A stretch of 64,000 nt of DNA from an uncultured Flavobacteriaceae bacterium (GTDB taxonomy: Bacteria > Bacteroidota > Bacteroidia > Flavobacteriales > Flavobacteriaceae): positions 62,001 to 126,000 of the forward strand of contig CANMRV010000008.1 in NCBI GenBank assembly GCA_947500435.1. Direction: 5' to 3'. Below the pieces are notes generated by a model. That model saw only the letters and a program-made list of their open reading frames with translations. It was not told where the DNA came from and did no database searches. How positions within the stretch are numbered: position 1 is the stretch's first letter; each line of letters starts with the position of its first letter. Position numbers and translations under genes: made by a program. Below, piece by piece: positions 40,219 through 47,999 of this stretch.

Positions 40219-41319
40219 ATGCCAATTTTTATGGACCGTCATATAGTACCTGGTATAGAGGCCAAACATGCAGCCGAAGCACATCGCGAAGACCTTAAGA
40301 TTCAAGATGAGTACGGATGTCGGTGCATGACATATTGGGTGGATGAAGAAAGAGGTAGCGCCTTTTGTTTGATTGATGCCCCGAATGAGGAGGCGGTTAA
40401 AAGAATGCATGACAAGGCACACGGATTAATGCCACATGAAATTTTGCAAGTCAATAGTAACATAGTTGAAGCTTTTTTGGGAAGAATAGCGGATCCAAAA
40501 GATGGCTCTTCGCTTTCTGAAAACCTTAAGATCTTTAATGATCCCGCTTTTCGAATCATTTTGGTGGCAGAAGTTACAAATAGAAGATTGTTGCAACATC
40601 GTTTGGGAGCATCGAAAACAAACCGACTCATAGCACTTTTTCATGAAATAATCAGAAAGGAATTGAAAACTCATGAAGGCAGGGAAGTGGAATTGAAAGG
40701 GCAGGATTTTATAGCTTCTTTTGTTTCTGTAAGTCAGGCAGTGGCTTGTGCAGCCGCAGTTCAAAAAGGGATGCATGTCGCCGGGGAACTGATAAATTTG
40801 AGAATGGGACTGAATGCAGGAATGCCTGTGGAACGAAGTAGGGAACTGTTCGGTGATACTATTAAAATGGCCAGATATCTCAGCACTTTCGCAGAAGAAA
40901 ATCAAATTGTATTGGCCTCGATTATCCGTGAAATATATAAAGATGACGGCCAACAGACCATTGGAGATAAAAGTTTGTTCAAATGGATAAGTCCAGTTGA
41001 TGAAAACTTTCTACAATTATTAATGAATGCTCTCGAAAAAAGCTGGACAAGTTCAGAGCTGAGTGTGAAAGATCTATGTGACCAGTTATCGATGAGCAAA
41101 TCAAAACTGTACCGAAAGTGTACCGAACTAACCCTCTTTTCTCCCAACGAACTTATACGGGAATATCGACTTCAGAAATCGTTGCAATTGTTGACATCTG
41201 ACCGTAATATATCACAGACGACTTTTGATTGTGGTTTTGGTAGCCCTTCATACTTCACCAAATGCTTTCAGCAACGCTTCGAGCTGAGTCCTATGGCATA
41301 TATTAAGAATCCCGAGTAA
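40219..41319 (+). CDS. Three-domain regulator: DUF4242, class III cyclase-like domain, AraC helix-turn-helix
   Basis: The 366 residues split into three parts. Residues 1-90 match DUF4242, a small ferredoxin-like domain known from a nickel-binding Streptomyces protein (MPIFMDRHIVPGI, EYGCRCMTYWVDEERGSAFCLIDAP). Residues 112-240 resemble a class III adenylate/guanylate cyclase (REVELKGQDFIASFVSVSQAV, LRMGLNAGMPVE, LFGDTIKMARYLS). The metal-binding Asp residues are not kept: the first is in AEVT (117-120) and the usual GDG is GQD (161-163), so catalysis is unlikely and a sensing role is inferred. Residues 266-364 are an AraC-type double helix-turn-helix (LSVKDLCDQLSMSKSKLYRKC, TTFDCGFGSPSYFTKCFQQRF). 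A DUF4242 secreted protein gene follows. Confidence 0.85.
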   Translation: MPIFMDRHIVPGIEAKHAAEAHREDLKIQDEYGCRCMTYWVDEERGSAFCLIDAPNEEAVKRMHDKAHGLMPHEILQVNSNIVEAFLGRIADPKDGSSLSENLKIFNDPAFRIILVAEVTNRRLLQHRLGASKTNRLIALFHEIIRKELKTHEGREVELKGQDFIASFVSVSQAVACAAAVQKGMHVAGELINLRMGLNAGMPVERSRELFGDTIKMARYLSTFAEENQIVLASIIREIYKDDGQQTIGDKSLFKWISPVDENFLQLLMNALEKSWTSSELSVKDLCDQLSMSKSKLYRKCTELTLFSPNELIREYRLQKSLQLLTSDRNISQTTFDCGFGSPSYFTKCFQQRFELSPMAYIKNPE

Positions 41320-41359
41320 TATTGAGCTAAATTTTTTAGCATTTGAATGTTTTGTAACA

Positions 41360-41381
41360 GCCTCCAATTAGGAGGCTTTTT
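41360..41381 (+). terminator. Intrinsic terminator after the DUF4242/AraC regulator
   Basis: GCCTCC and GGAGGC pair perfectly around AATTA, followed by five T's. It separates the regulator from the secreted DUF4242 gene, so the latter should have its own promoter. Confidence 0.9.
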
Positions 41382-41436
41382 AGTTTTGGACTGTAAAACC
41401 TGCCCGCCGATAAAGCTGGCTTTTAAAACAATTCAT

Positions 41437-41802
41437 ATGAAAACAAATCGAACAAGAATCATTTTGCTAGCTGCACTTTTGGTAGTATCCCTTTCCTTTT
41501 CGCAAACCAAATCAAAAGAAGAAACTATGAAAACATATTTAATTGAACGGAATATCCCAGATGCAGGAAAACTTACAGAAGAACAACTGCAAGGAATTTC
41601 AAAGAAATCAAATGCCGTTGTAACAGAAATGGCCCCTAAGATAGAATGGGTGCATAGTTACGTTACCGATGACAAAGTCTACTGCGTTTACAAAGCTGAA
41701 AATAAAGCACTTCTTCGAGAACATGCTGAGAAAGGTGGGTTTCCTGCAAATAGAATCAGTGAACTTTCTACGAAGATAAATCCTGATACAGCTAAAGAAT
41801 AG
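41437..41802 (+). CDS. Secreted DUF4242 protein
   Basis: The start at 41437 gives 121 residues beginning with a clear signal peptide (MKTNRTRIILLAALLVVSLSFSQ). The longer reading from 41347 runs through the upstream terminator and is rejected. The mature part is one DUF4242 domain: MKTYLIERNIPDAGKLTEEQL, EWVHSYVTDDKVYCVYKAEN and LREHAEKGGFPANRI. His73, His96 and Cys83 are possible metal ligands. It shares the domain with the N terminus of the regulator just upstream, a likely functional pair. It is exported to the periplasm or outside; the role is unknown. Confidence 0.82.
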   Translation: MKTNRTRIILLAALLVVSLSFSQTKSKEETMKTYLIERNIPDAGKLTEEQLQGISKKSNAVVTEMAPKIEWVHSYVTDDKVYCVYKAENKALLREHAEKGGFPANRISELSTKINPDTAKE

Positions 41803-41821
41803 CTATTTGAGTTAGTGTTAT

Positions 41822-41868
41822 GGAATACAGTATTTGGTTAGTGTTTTAAGGTGCTGTATTCCTTTCTC
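41822..41868 (+). terminator. Terminator after the secreted DUF4242 gene
   Basis: GGAATACAG (41822-41830) and CTGTATTCC (41854-41862) are perfect 9-base inverted arms with a 23-base loop, followed by TTTCTC. The long loop and broken T-run make it moderate. Confidence 0.6.
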
Positions 41869-41943
41869 TGAAATAACTCTTTGATGCCTAAGAACACCCC
41901 TAGTTAAAATGAACATTAAAAGAAACTTTTAACAACAGAAATT

Positions 41944-42456
41944 ATGAAAAAAATTGAACAGAAGAAAAACAGGGCTAATAACTTAAAATATGCTATGGTT
42001 TTATTAGTAGGCACGGTTCTACTTTCTTGCAACGATGATGATGATGAACTGAAGCCTTGGGAAGCAGAGGTGGCTCAACTTGAAACCGCCATACAGCCTT
42101 TCAAAGATTTTGAAGCTGCAAAGAATGCCGGCTACGAGATTCAGGCAACGGAATACCGTACCCAAATGGGATATCATTTTCTAAACGCTGGACTTCTGGA
42201 TTCTAAGTTCGAAGTAGATAAGCCAGAAGTATTGATTTTCATTAATAATCCCGCTGGGAATATGGAATTAGTAGCTGTGGAATATGGTGTTCCCATAGAA
42301 AATTTAAACAACCCTCCGCCAGCACCTGAAGGGTATAGGGGTTCTGAAGATGTTTGGAAAATAGATACCGAGTTTGGCCTTTGGACTTTACATGTTTGGG
42401 TGCCCATGGAAAACCCGGAAGGAATATTTACACCTAGAAATCCGATGCTTCCATAA
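41944..42456 (+). CDS. Putative surface lipoprotein, unrecognised family
   Basis: I do not recognise the family of these 170 residues. The N terminus is basic for 16 residues, then hydrophobic, then a lipobox VLLSC (Cys29). The residues after it, NDDDDE, fit the acidic surface-export signal of Bacteroidota lipoproteins. The mature part has a helical N-terminal segment (about 38-65), MGYHFLNAGLLD, a beta-type middle (PEVLIFINN, MELVAVEYGVP) and a Trp-rich end (DVWKIDTEFGLWTLHVWVPMENPEG). One His in MGYHFLN and one in TLHVWV could bind a ligand. It follows the DUF4242 terminator and ends 29 bases before queG. Confidence 0.7.
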   Translation: MKKIEQKKNRANNLKYAMVLLVGTVLLSCNDDDDELKPWEAEVAQLETAIQPFKDFEAAKNAGYEIQATEYRTQMGYHFLNAGLLDSKFEVDKPEVLIFINNPAGNMELVAVEYGVPIENLNNPPPAPEGYRGSEDVWKIDTEFGLWTLHVWVPMENPEGIFTPRNPMLP

Positions 42457-42485
42457 CACTTATATTCGTACCTTGGATAAATATA

Positions 42486-43406
42486 ATGACAACCAAGGAA
42501 AATTTTTCACATCTTATAAAAACCGAAGCCAAACGCCTCGGTTTTTTGTCGTGTGGTATTTCGAAAGCTGATTTTTTAGAAGAGGAAGCACCGCGTTTGG
42601 AATCATGGCTAAATAAAAACATGCATGGGGAAATGAGCTATATGGAAAACCATTTCGACAAACGTTTAGATCCACGTTTACTGGTCGATGGGTCGAAATC
42701 GGTTATTTCTCTATTACTGAATTATTATCCCGAGGAAACCCAAAAAGAAGGTTCATATAAGATTTCGAAATACGCCTACGGGAATGACTACCACCATGTC
42801 ATCAAAGCAAAACTAAGACAACTTCAAAATTTTATATCCGAAGAAATCGGAGAAGTAAGCGGTCGTGCTTTTGTGGATTCCGCACCGGTATTGGACAAGG
42901 CCTGGGCTGCAAAAAGCGGACTGGGCTGGATTGGAAAACATAGCAACCTTCTAACCCAACAAGTCGGGTCGTTCTATTTCATCGCCGAATTGATTGTTGA
43001 TTTGGAATTGGAATATGATACCCCGGTAACTGACCATTGTGGCACATGCACAGCCTGTATAGATGCATGTCCGACAGAAGCTATAGTAGAACCTTATGTG
43101 GTTGATGGCAGTAAATGTATTTCCTACTTCACCATAGAGTTGAAAAATGAAATTCCTACTGAATTTGAAGGCAAATTTGATGATTGGGCCTTTGGTTGCG
43201 ATATATGTCAAGATGTCTGTCCGTGGAATAAATTCTCAAAGCCGCATCGTGAACCTTTGTTCAATCCCCATCCTGATTTGCTTTCTATGACCAAGAAGGA
43301 TTGGGAAGAGATTACAGAAGATGTCTTCAAAAAAGTATTCCAAAAATCCGCTGTAAAACGTACCAAATTTTCAGGTTTACAGCGAAATATTAAGTTTTTG
43401 AAATAG
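42486..43406 (+). CDS. queG: Epoxyqueuosine reductase QueG
   Basis: The 306 residues match QueG, the cobalamin and iron-sulfur enzyme that reduces epoxyqueuosine to queuosine at tRNA position 34. The N-terminal DUF1730 region has LGFLSCGISKADFL and SLLLNYYPEE, and AFVDSAPVLDKAWAAKSGLGWIGKHSNLL is the cobalamin-binding core. Two 4Fe-4S motifs follow: CGTCTACIDACP (about 185-196) and CDICQDVCPWN. The length is on the short side because the C-terminal HEAT-like region of some relatives is missing, which is normal here. Confidence 0.97.
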   Translation: MTTKENFSHLIKTEAKRLGFLSCGISKADFLEEEAPRLESWLNKNMHGEMSYMENHFDKRLDPRLLVDGSKSVISLLLNYYPEETQKEGSYKISKYAYGNDYHHVIKAKLRQLQNFISEEIGEVSGRAFVDSAPVLDKAWAAKSGLGWIGKHSNLLTQQVGSFYFIAELIVDLELEYDTPVTDHCGTCTACIDACPTEAIVEPYVVDGSKCISYFTIELKNEIPTEFEGKFDDWAFGCDICQDVCPWNKFSKPHREPLFNPHPDLLSMTKKDWEEITEDVFKKVFQKSAVKRTKFSGLQRNIKFLK

Positions 43407-43456
43407 GCTTCCTGCTACGCAAACGTTTTCGTTTTCCATTCTCTGGTTTTTACTGT

Positions 43457-43464
43457 TAAGTTTG
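43457..43464 (+). promoter_or_regulatory. Candidate -7 box (TAAGTTTG) of the transporter-trehalase operon
   Basis: TAAGTTTG fits TAnnTTTG and lies 61 bases before the first ATG. No TTG sits at the right distance upstream, so support is partial. Confidence 0.35.
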
Positions 43465-43525
43465 GTTAAGTCAATCATTTTTAATGCTATATTGTTAGGC
43501 AGAACCACTACCAAACTTTGATAAA

Positions 43526-44830
43526 ATGGATGTGTTAAAAAAACCAACTTTAAGCTTTTGGCAAATATTTAATATGAATGTCGGCTTTTTAGGCATTCAA
43601 TATAGTTTCGGTTTACAGCAAACCGCTATTAATCCTATTTTTTTATACTTAGGTGCTCCAGAAGAAATGCTGCCTATCCTAAATATTGCTGGCCCAGTTA
43701 CCGGTTTAGTGGTGCAGCCTATTATAGGTGCAATGTCTGATAAGACATGGTCGCCAAGATGGGGTAGACGCAAACCCTATTTTTTAATTGGTGCAATTAT
43801 AGGCAGTTTATGCTTGTTTGCTTTTCCCTCGAGTCCGGTATTATGGTTTGCGGTCGGGTTATTGTGGATACTTGATGTTGGAAACAATATGGCTATGGAG
43901 CCCTATAGGGCATTTGTTGGTGATAAATTACCAGAAAAACAACTAAGCCTAGGCTACCAAATGCAGAGTTTGTTTGTAGGGGCTGGAATTCTTTTAGCGA
44001 ATGGTTCAATTGTATTGTTTCAATATTTACTAGGCGATGAATCAATTGAAGTTGCAGGTGAAATTCCCCAATGGCTCTACTATTCGTTTTACATAGGTGG
44101 AATATTATCGATTTCAACCATACTCTGGTCAGTTTTTAAGACGCCTGAAATACCACCATCTGATGAAGAGCTAGCTGAGATTAATCACAGTAAAAGCTTA
44201 GCATTAGGGCAACGTATAGCCGAACCATTTGCAGAGATTGGAAAAGCGATTAGAGAGATGCCATCATTTATGTGGAAAGTAGGAGCGGTCTATCTTTTTC
44301 AGTGGTATGCGCTATTTATATATTGGCAATATATTACTCCCTTATTCAAGTTGACAATGGGCTATTCAACTTCGGAAGCTGCTTCTCAATCCGCTCAAAT
44401 GAGTTTGACTTATAACATCGTAACAATGGTGGTGGCACTCGCACTGGTTCCACTTACTTTAAAGTACGGAGGAAAAAAAATATATGCCTTGAGTCTTGTA
44501 GGTACTGGTCTTGCCCTCTTTTCAATACCTTTTATTGATGATCCACTTTTAGTTCTAGCACCGATGGTATTTTTTGGTATTGGCTGGGCGGCTATGATGG
44601 GTATTCCGTATACAATGGTTTCGAAAGTGGTCCCTCAAGATCGTCGTGGAGTATACATGGGAATATTGAATATGATGATTGTGATTCCTATGGGTATAGA
44701 GACATTAACCTTTGGCCCTATTTACAAATACTTGTTGGGAAGTAGTGCAATTAATGCAATTCTTTTTGCTGGTGCTTTTTTCATAATATCAGCCATTCTT
44801 GCCATGCGCTTGAATGTTTCTAAAAAATAG
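43526..44830 (+). CDS. Sugar transporter of the MFS/GPH type (SLC45/sucrose-carrier-like)
   Basis: The 434 residues have 12 membrane helices. The opening SFWQIFNMNVGFLGIQYSFGLQQTAINPIFLYLGA and the loop DKTWSPRWGRRKPYF after helix 2 are hallmarks of the glycoside-pentoside-hexuronide/SLC45 sugar-proton symporters. A later GPLIGLLVQPIIG-like segment reads GPVTGLVVQPIIGAMSD. In Bacteroidota these carriers sit with alpha-glucoside enzymes. The trehalase gene two places downstream suggests trehalose or a related disaccharide as substrate; that is inference. The next MFS gene starts 4 bases after its stop. Confidence 0.9.
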   Translation: MDVLKKPTLSFWQIFNMNVGFLGIQYSFGLQQTAINPIFLYLGAPEEMLPILNIAGPVTGLVVQPIIGAMSDKTWSPRWGRRKPYFLIGAIIGSLCLFAFPSSPVLWFAVGLLWILDVGNNMAMEPYRAFVGDKLPEKQLSLGYQMQSLFVGAGILLANGSIVLFQYLLGDESIEVAGEIPQWLYYSFYIGGILSISTILWSVFKTPEIPPSDEELAEINHSKSLALGQRIAEPFAEIGKAIREMPSFMWKVGAVYLFQWYALFIYWQYITPLFKLTMGYSTSEAASQSAQMSLTYNIVTMVVALALVPLTLKYGGKKIYALSLVGTGLALFSIPFIDDPLLVLAPMVFFGIGWAAMMGIPYTMVSKVVPQDRRGVYMGILNMMIVIPMGIETLTFGPIYKYLLGSSAINAILFAGAFFIISAILAMRLNVSKK

Positions 44831-44834
44831 TTTA

Positions 44835-46070
44835 ATGAAAAACTCAGGAATAAAAATTTCCCTTTTTCTGAATTACTTTGTTTTTGCTATTCTTTTAAAC
44901 AGTGTTGGAATTGTAATAGCAAAGTCTATCAATGTCTATGGCGTAAGTGAATCTCAGGCTTCTGTTCTTGAAGCCTTCAAAGATTTACCGATTGCTGTTG
45001 TTTCTTTTTTTGTGGCGTCATTTCTTCCAAGATTTGGATATAAGAAAGCTATGCTGACTGGATTGGCAATCGTTTTTGCAAGTTGTCTATTAATGATTTT
45101 CGGGAACACTTTTCTTTATACCAAAGTTCTTTTCATGGCGATAGGCGTGAGTTTTGCTTTGATAAAACTATCAGTATACTCTCTAATTGGGATTATCACC
45201 GATTCCAAAAAAGAACACTCTTCACTAATGAGTTCAATTGAAGGGTTCTTTATGGTCGGAATTGCAGCCGCATATTTTTTGTTTCCAGCTTTTTATTCAA
45301 ATACTGATGAGAATGCATGGCTCAATGTATATTATGTTTTGATGTTGCTTATAGCACTTTCTTTTATATTTCTTTTGTTCTCCAAAGTTGAATATGAAGT
45401 AGAAGCAATTGGGTCGAATATTATAGAGGATTTGATGCAATCCCTTAAATTGATACTTGTTCCTTTAGTATTGGTTTTCTTAGCATCTGCATTCTTCTTT
45501 GTAATGATAGAACAAGGTATTATGACATGGTTGCCTCGATTTAATGAAAAAATATTTAGCTTCAGCGAGGCCTTGAGTGTGCAGATGGCCGTAATTTTTG
45601 CTCTTTCCCTTGCGGTAGGAAGATTTGTAGCTGGGTACCTAACGAAAAAAATGTCTTGGGTACTTCTAGTAATAGTTTGTGTTTTGATTTCGGGTGGAAT
45701 TCTCTTAGCTGTTTTGCCACAATTAAAAGTGGACGTAGAGGCACTTACTGAAATATCCAGTTTAGCTAACGTTCCGGTATTAGGATTTATTTTACCACTC
45801 ATAGGGCTCTTTATCGCTCCAATTTATCCGTTACTAAACTCTACAGTACTCAGTTCGCTTCCTAAAAATTTGCATTCACCCATGTCTGGACTTATTATAA
45901 TTTTCTCGGCACTCGGTGGAACTTTAGGTTCAAGAATTGTTGGGGAATTATTTGAAAGTATCGGAGGTGCAAATGCTTTCTATTTTTTACTAATTCCGAT
46001 GGTACTATTAATAGTTTTCGTTTTACTTATCGACAAAATTTCTAAGAAACAAGCCCAGGTCAATTCATGA
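44835..46070 (+). CDS. MFS transporter
   Basis: The start at 44835 gives 411 residues (MKNSGIKISLFLNYFVFAI); the reading from 44814 overlaps the upstream gene and is less likely. It has 12 helices with the MFS halves split near residue 205, and the motif FLPRFGYKKAMLTGLAIVFASC after helix 2 corresponds to the loop 2-3 signature. It looks like the FucP/glucose-type branch but I cannot name a substrate. Its TGA stop overlaps the trehalase ATG (ATGA), so the two are translationally coupled. One carrier may import trehalose and the other pass on glucose, but this is speculation. Confidence 0.85.
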   Translation: MKNSGIKISLFLNYFVFAILLNSVGIVIAKSINVYGVSESQASVLEAFKDLPIAVVSFFVASFLPRFGYKKAMLTGLAIVFASCLLMIFGNTFLYTKVLFMAIGVSFALIKLSVYSLIGIITDSKKEHSSLMSSIEGFFMVGIAAAYFLFPAFYSNTDENAWLNVYYVLMLLIALSFIFLLFSKVEYEVEAIGSNIIEDLMQSLKLILVPLVLVFLASAFFFVMIEQGIMTWLPRFNEKIFSFSEALSVQMAVIFALSLAVGRFVAGYLTKKMSWVLLVIVCVLISGGILLAVLPQLKVDVEALTEISSLANVPVLGFILPLIGLFIAPIYPLLNSTVLSSLPKNLHSPMSGLIIIFSALGGTLGSRIVGELFESIGGANAFYFLLIPMVLLIVFVLLIDKISKKQAQVNS

Positions 46071-47920
46071 TTTTTAGACTATTAATAAATAAAATTCTTG
46101 AAGAATTACTGCTTCAAGAAGATACTGACGGTGACAAAAAAATAACCAAAGAAGATCAGGGGCCTAAAAGTTTCAAGATACTATCTACTGATGGGCAGGC
46201 CTATGAAATAAAAGGGACTTATTTTCTATCAAATCTTCTTCAAGAGTTAGCATTGGCAAAAAACAAAGGTCTCGAGGAAGTTGAAATTCCCCTGTCAAAA
46301 ATTGAGGAACCACCAACTCAGCGAATCTCCCGAATGATTCGTGAGGTTTTTTGGGATGACCTTACACGAACCATAGATGAAAAAGGGATTTCAACCATTG
46401 TTGGAGACGATAAAACAGAAAGTGGAGTAAATAGAATATATGTTCCATATTCTGATTGCATTGCTCAGGATTATTTTAAAAAATTAGCACCCCAATATAA
46501 TTTGGAGGTTGTAGTGCTCCCAGAAGATATAACACCTGAATATGTAAAGTCCATAAATACAAAACCGGGAATCTTGGGTTTAAAGCTCGAAGGTGAAAAC
46601 GGAGTTCCATTTGTTGTACCCGGTGGGAGGTTTAATGAGATGTACGGTTGGGATAGTTATTTCGAAGGTGTCGGACTTTTATTGGATGGCAGAGTGGACC
46701 TAGCGAAGGCCATGGTCGATAATTTCTGCTACCAAATTGAACACTATGGTAAAATCCTGAATGCGAATCGCTCCTATTATTTAACAAGAACTCAACCTCC
46801 TTTTCTAAGTTCTTTTATTCGAGAAGTTTATCAAACCGACGAATCTATAGGAAAGAAATGGCTTGAAGGGGTTTTAGCAACGGCCATCAAAGAATACGAA
46901 ACGGTTTGGATGGTGCCCAACAATCGCCAAACAGAAAACGGGCTAAATCGCTATCTGGCAGAAGGAATTGGAATTCCACCTGAAACAGAGTGCGGTCATT
47001 TTGACGAAGTATTTGAGGAGTATGCCAAGAAGCATAAATTATCTATTTCTGATTTGGTTGAAAAGTATCAAAACGGAGAAATTCTAGATAAAGAGTTGGA
47101 CACCTATTTCGTTCATGATAGAAGCCTTCGTGAAAGTGGTCATGATACCTCTTGGCGTTTAGACGATGTATGTGCTGATTTGAATACGGTGGATTTGAAT
47201 TCCTTGTTATATAAGTACGAGACAGATTTTGCCTACCTCATTGAGACTTACTTTTGTGACAAATTCAAAACAGATACTAAAATATATACTTCTCAGTACT
47301 GGTTGACCAAGGCCAAAAACCGCAAAGAACGGATGAATTCCATTTTGTGGTCAGAGAAGTATCAAAGCTATTTTGATTTCAATATTAAAAGCAAATTATT
47401 GACCGATTTTGGTTCGGCATCCAATTTTTACCCGCTATGGGCAAAATGTTGCAATCAAGAACAGGCAAATCAAATGGTGACCATTTTAATGAATGATTTC
47501 AGGGTAAAAGGCGGAATTGCATCTACCTCAAAAAAGTCAGTCGAAGAAATATCTAATGGAAAGGCTCAACGACAATGGGATTATCCTAACGGATGGGCAC
47601 CCCATCAAATGCTAATCTGGAAAGGACTTTTGAATTACGGTTTTGAAAAAGAAGCGCATGAACTGGCCTACCGATGGCTTTGGATGATTACACGAAATGC
47701 AGTTGACTACAACGGGACAATTCCAGAGAAATATGATGTAGTTTCTTGCACCCATAAAGTATATGCTGAATACGGAAACGTAGGAACTGAATTTGATTAT
47801 ATCACTACATCGGGATTTGGTTGGATGAACGCTTCCTATCAATATGGCTTGAGTTTGTTGCCAAAAAATAGGATTGCGGGCCTTGATGAACTTGTAGATC
47901 CTGATGCTATTTTTAGTTGA
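46067..47920 (+). CDS. Trehalase (GH37), neutral-trehalase-like, with an EF-hand-type loop
   Basis: This 617-residue enzyme hydrolyses trehalose to two glucoses. GH37 signatures are PGGRFNEMYGWDSY (185-198) and QWDYPNGWAP (503-512). The catalytic Asp lies in HDRSLRESGHDTSWR (Asp360), followed by DLNTVDLNSLLYKYE. This last stretch and the N-terminal DTDGDKKITKEDQGPK (from Asp19) resemble fungal neutral trehalases such as yeast Nth1. In that enzyme the matching loop binds calcium. The loop residues Asp19, Asp21, Asp23, Thr27 and Asp30 fit a 12-residue EF-hand. There is no signal peptide, so the enzyme is cytoplasmic. It is last in the transporter operon. Confidence 0.92.
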   Translation: MIFRLLINKILEELLLQEDTDGDKKITKEDQGPKSFKILSTDGQAYEIKGTYFLSNLLQELALAKNKGLEEVEIPLSKIEEPPTQRISRMIREVFWDDLTRTIDEKGISTIVGDDKTESGVNRIYVPYSDCIAQDYFKKLAPQYNLEVVVLPEDITPEYVKSINTKPGILGLKLEGENGVPFVVPGGRFNEMYGWDSYFEGVGLLLDGRVDLAKAMVDNFCYQIEHYGKILNANRSYYLTRTQPPFLSSFIREVYQTDESIGKKWLEGVLATAIKEYETVWMVPNNRQTENGLNRYLAEGIGIPPETECGHFDEVFEEYAKKHKLSISDLVEKYQNGEILDKELDTYFVHDRSLRESGHDTSWRLDDVCADLNTVDLNSLLYKYETDFAYLIETYFCDKFKTDTKIYTSQYWLTKAKNRKERMNSILWSEKYQSYFDFNIKSKLLTDFGSASNFYPLWAKCCNQEQANQMVTILMNDFRVKGGIASTSKKSVEEISNGKAQRQWDYPNGWAPHQMLIWKGLLNYGFEKEAHELAYRWLWMITRNAVDYNGTIPEKYDVVSCTHKVYAEYGNVGTEFDYITTSGFGWMNASYQYGLSLLPKNRIAGLDELVDPDAIFS

Positions 47921-47971
47921 AGTTGTCCTACTATGCTTCATCTTTAATGTAAAATCAAAGAAGAATAGAAT

Positions 47972-47979
47972 TATATTTG
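47972..47979 (+). promoter_or_regulatory. Candidate -7 box (TATATTTG) of the malic enzyme gene
   Basis: TATATTTG matches TAnnTTTG and lies 20 bases before the ATG at 48000. The -33 region has TTTA rather than TTG. Confidence 0.5.
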
Positions 47980-47999
47980 TGTCTTAAATTTTCGAGAAC

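Noticed and set aside
41347..41436. Upstream extension of the secreted DUF4242 gene
   Set aside because: It includes the terminator hairpin at 41360-41381, and the internal ATG at 41437 yields a clean signal peptide.
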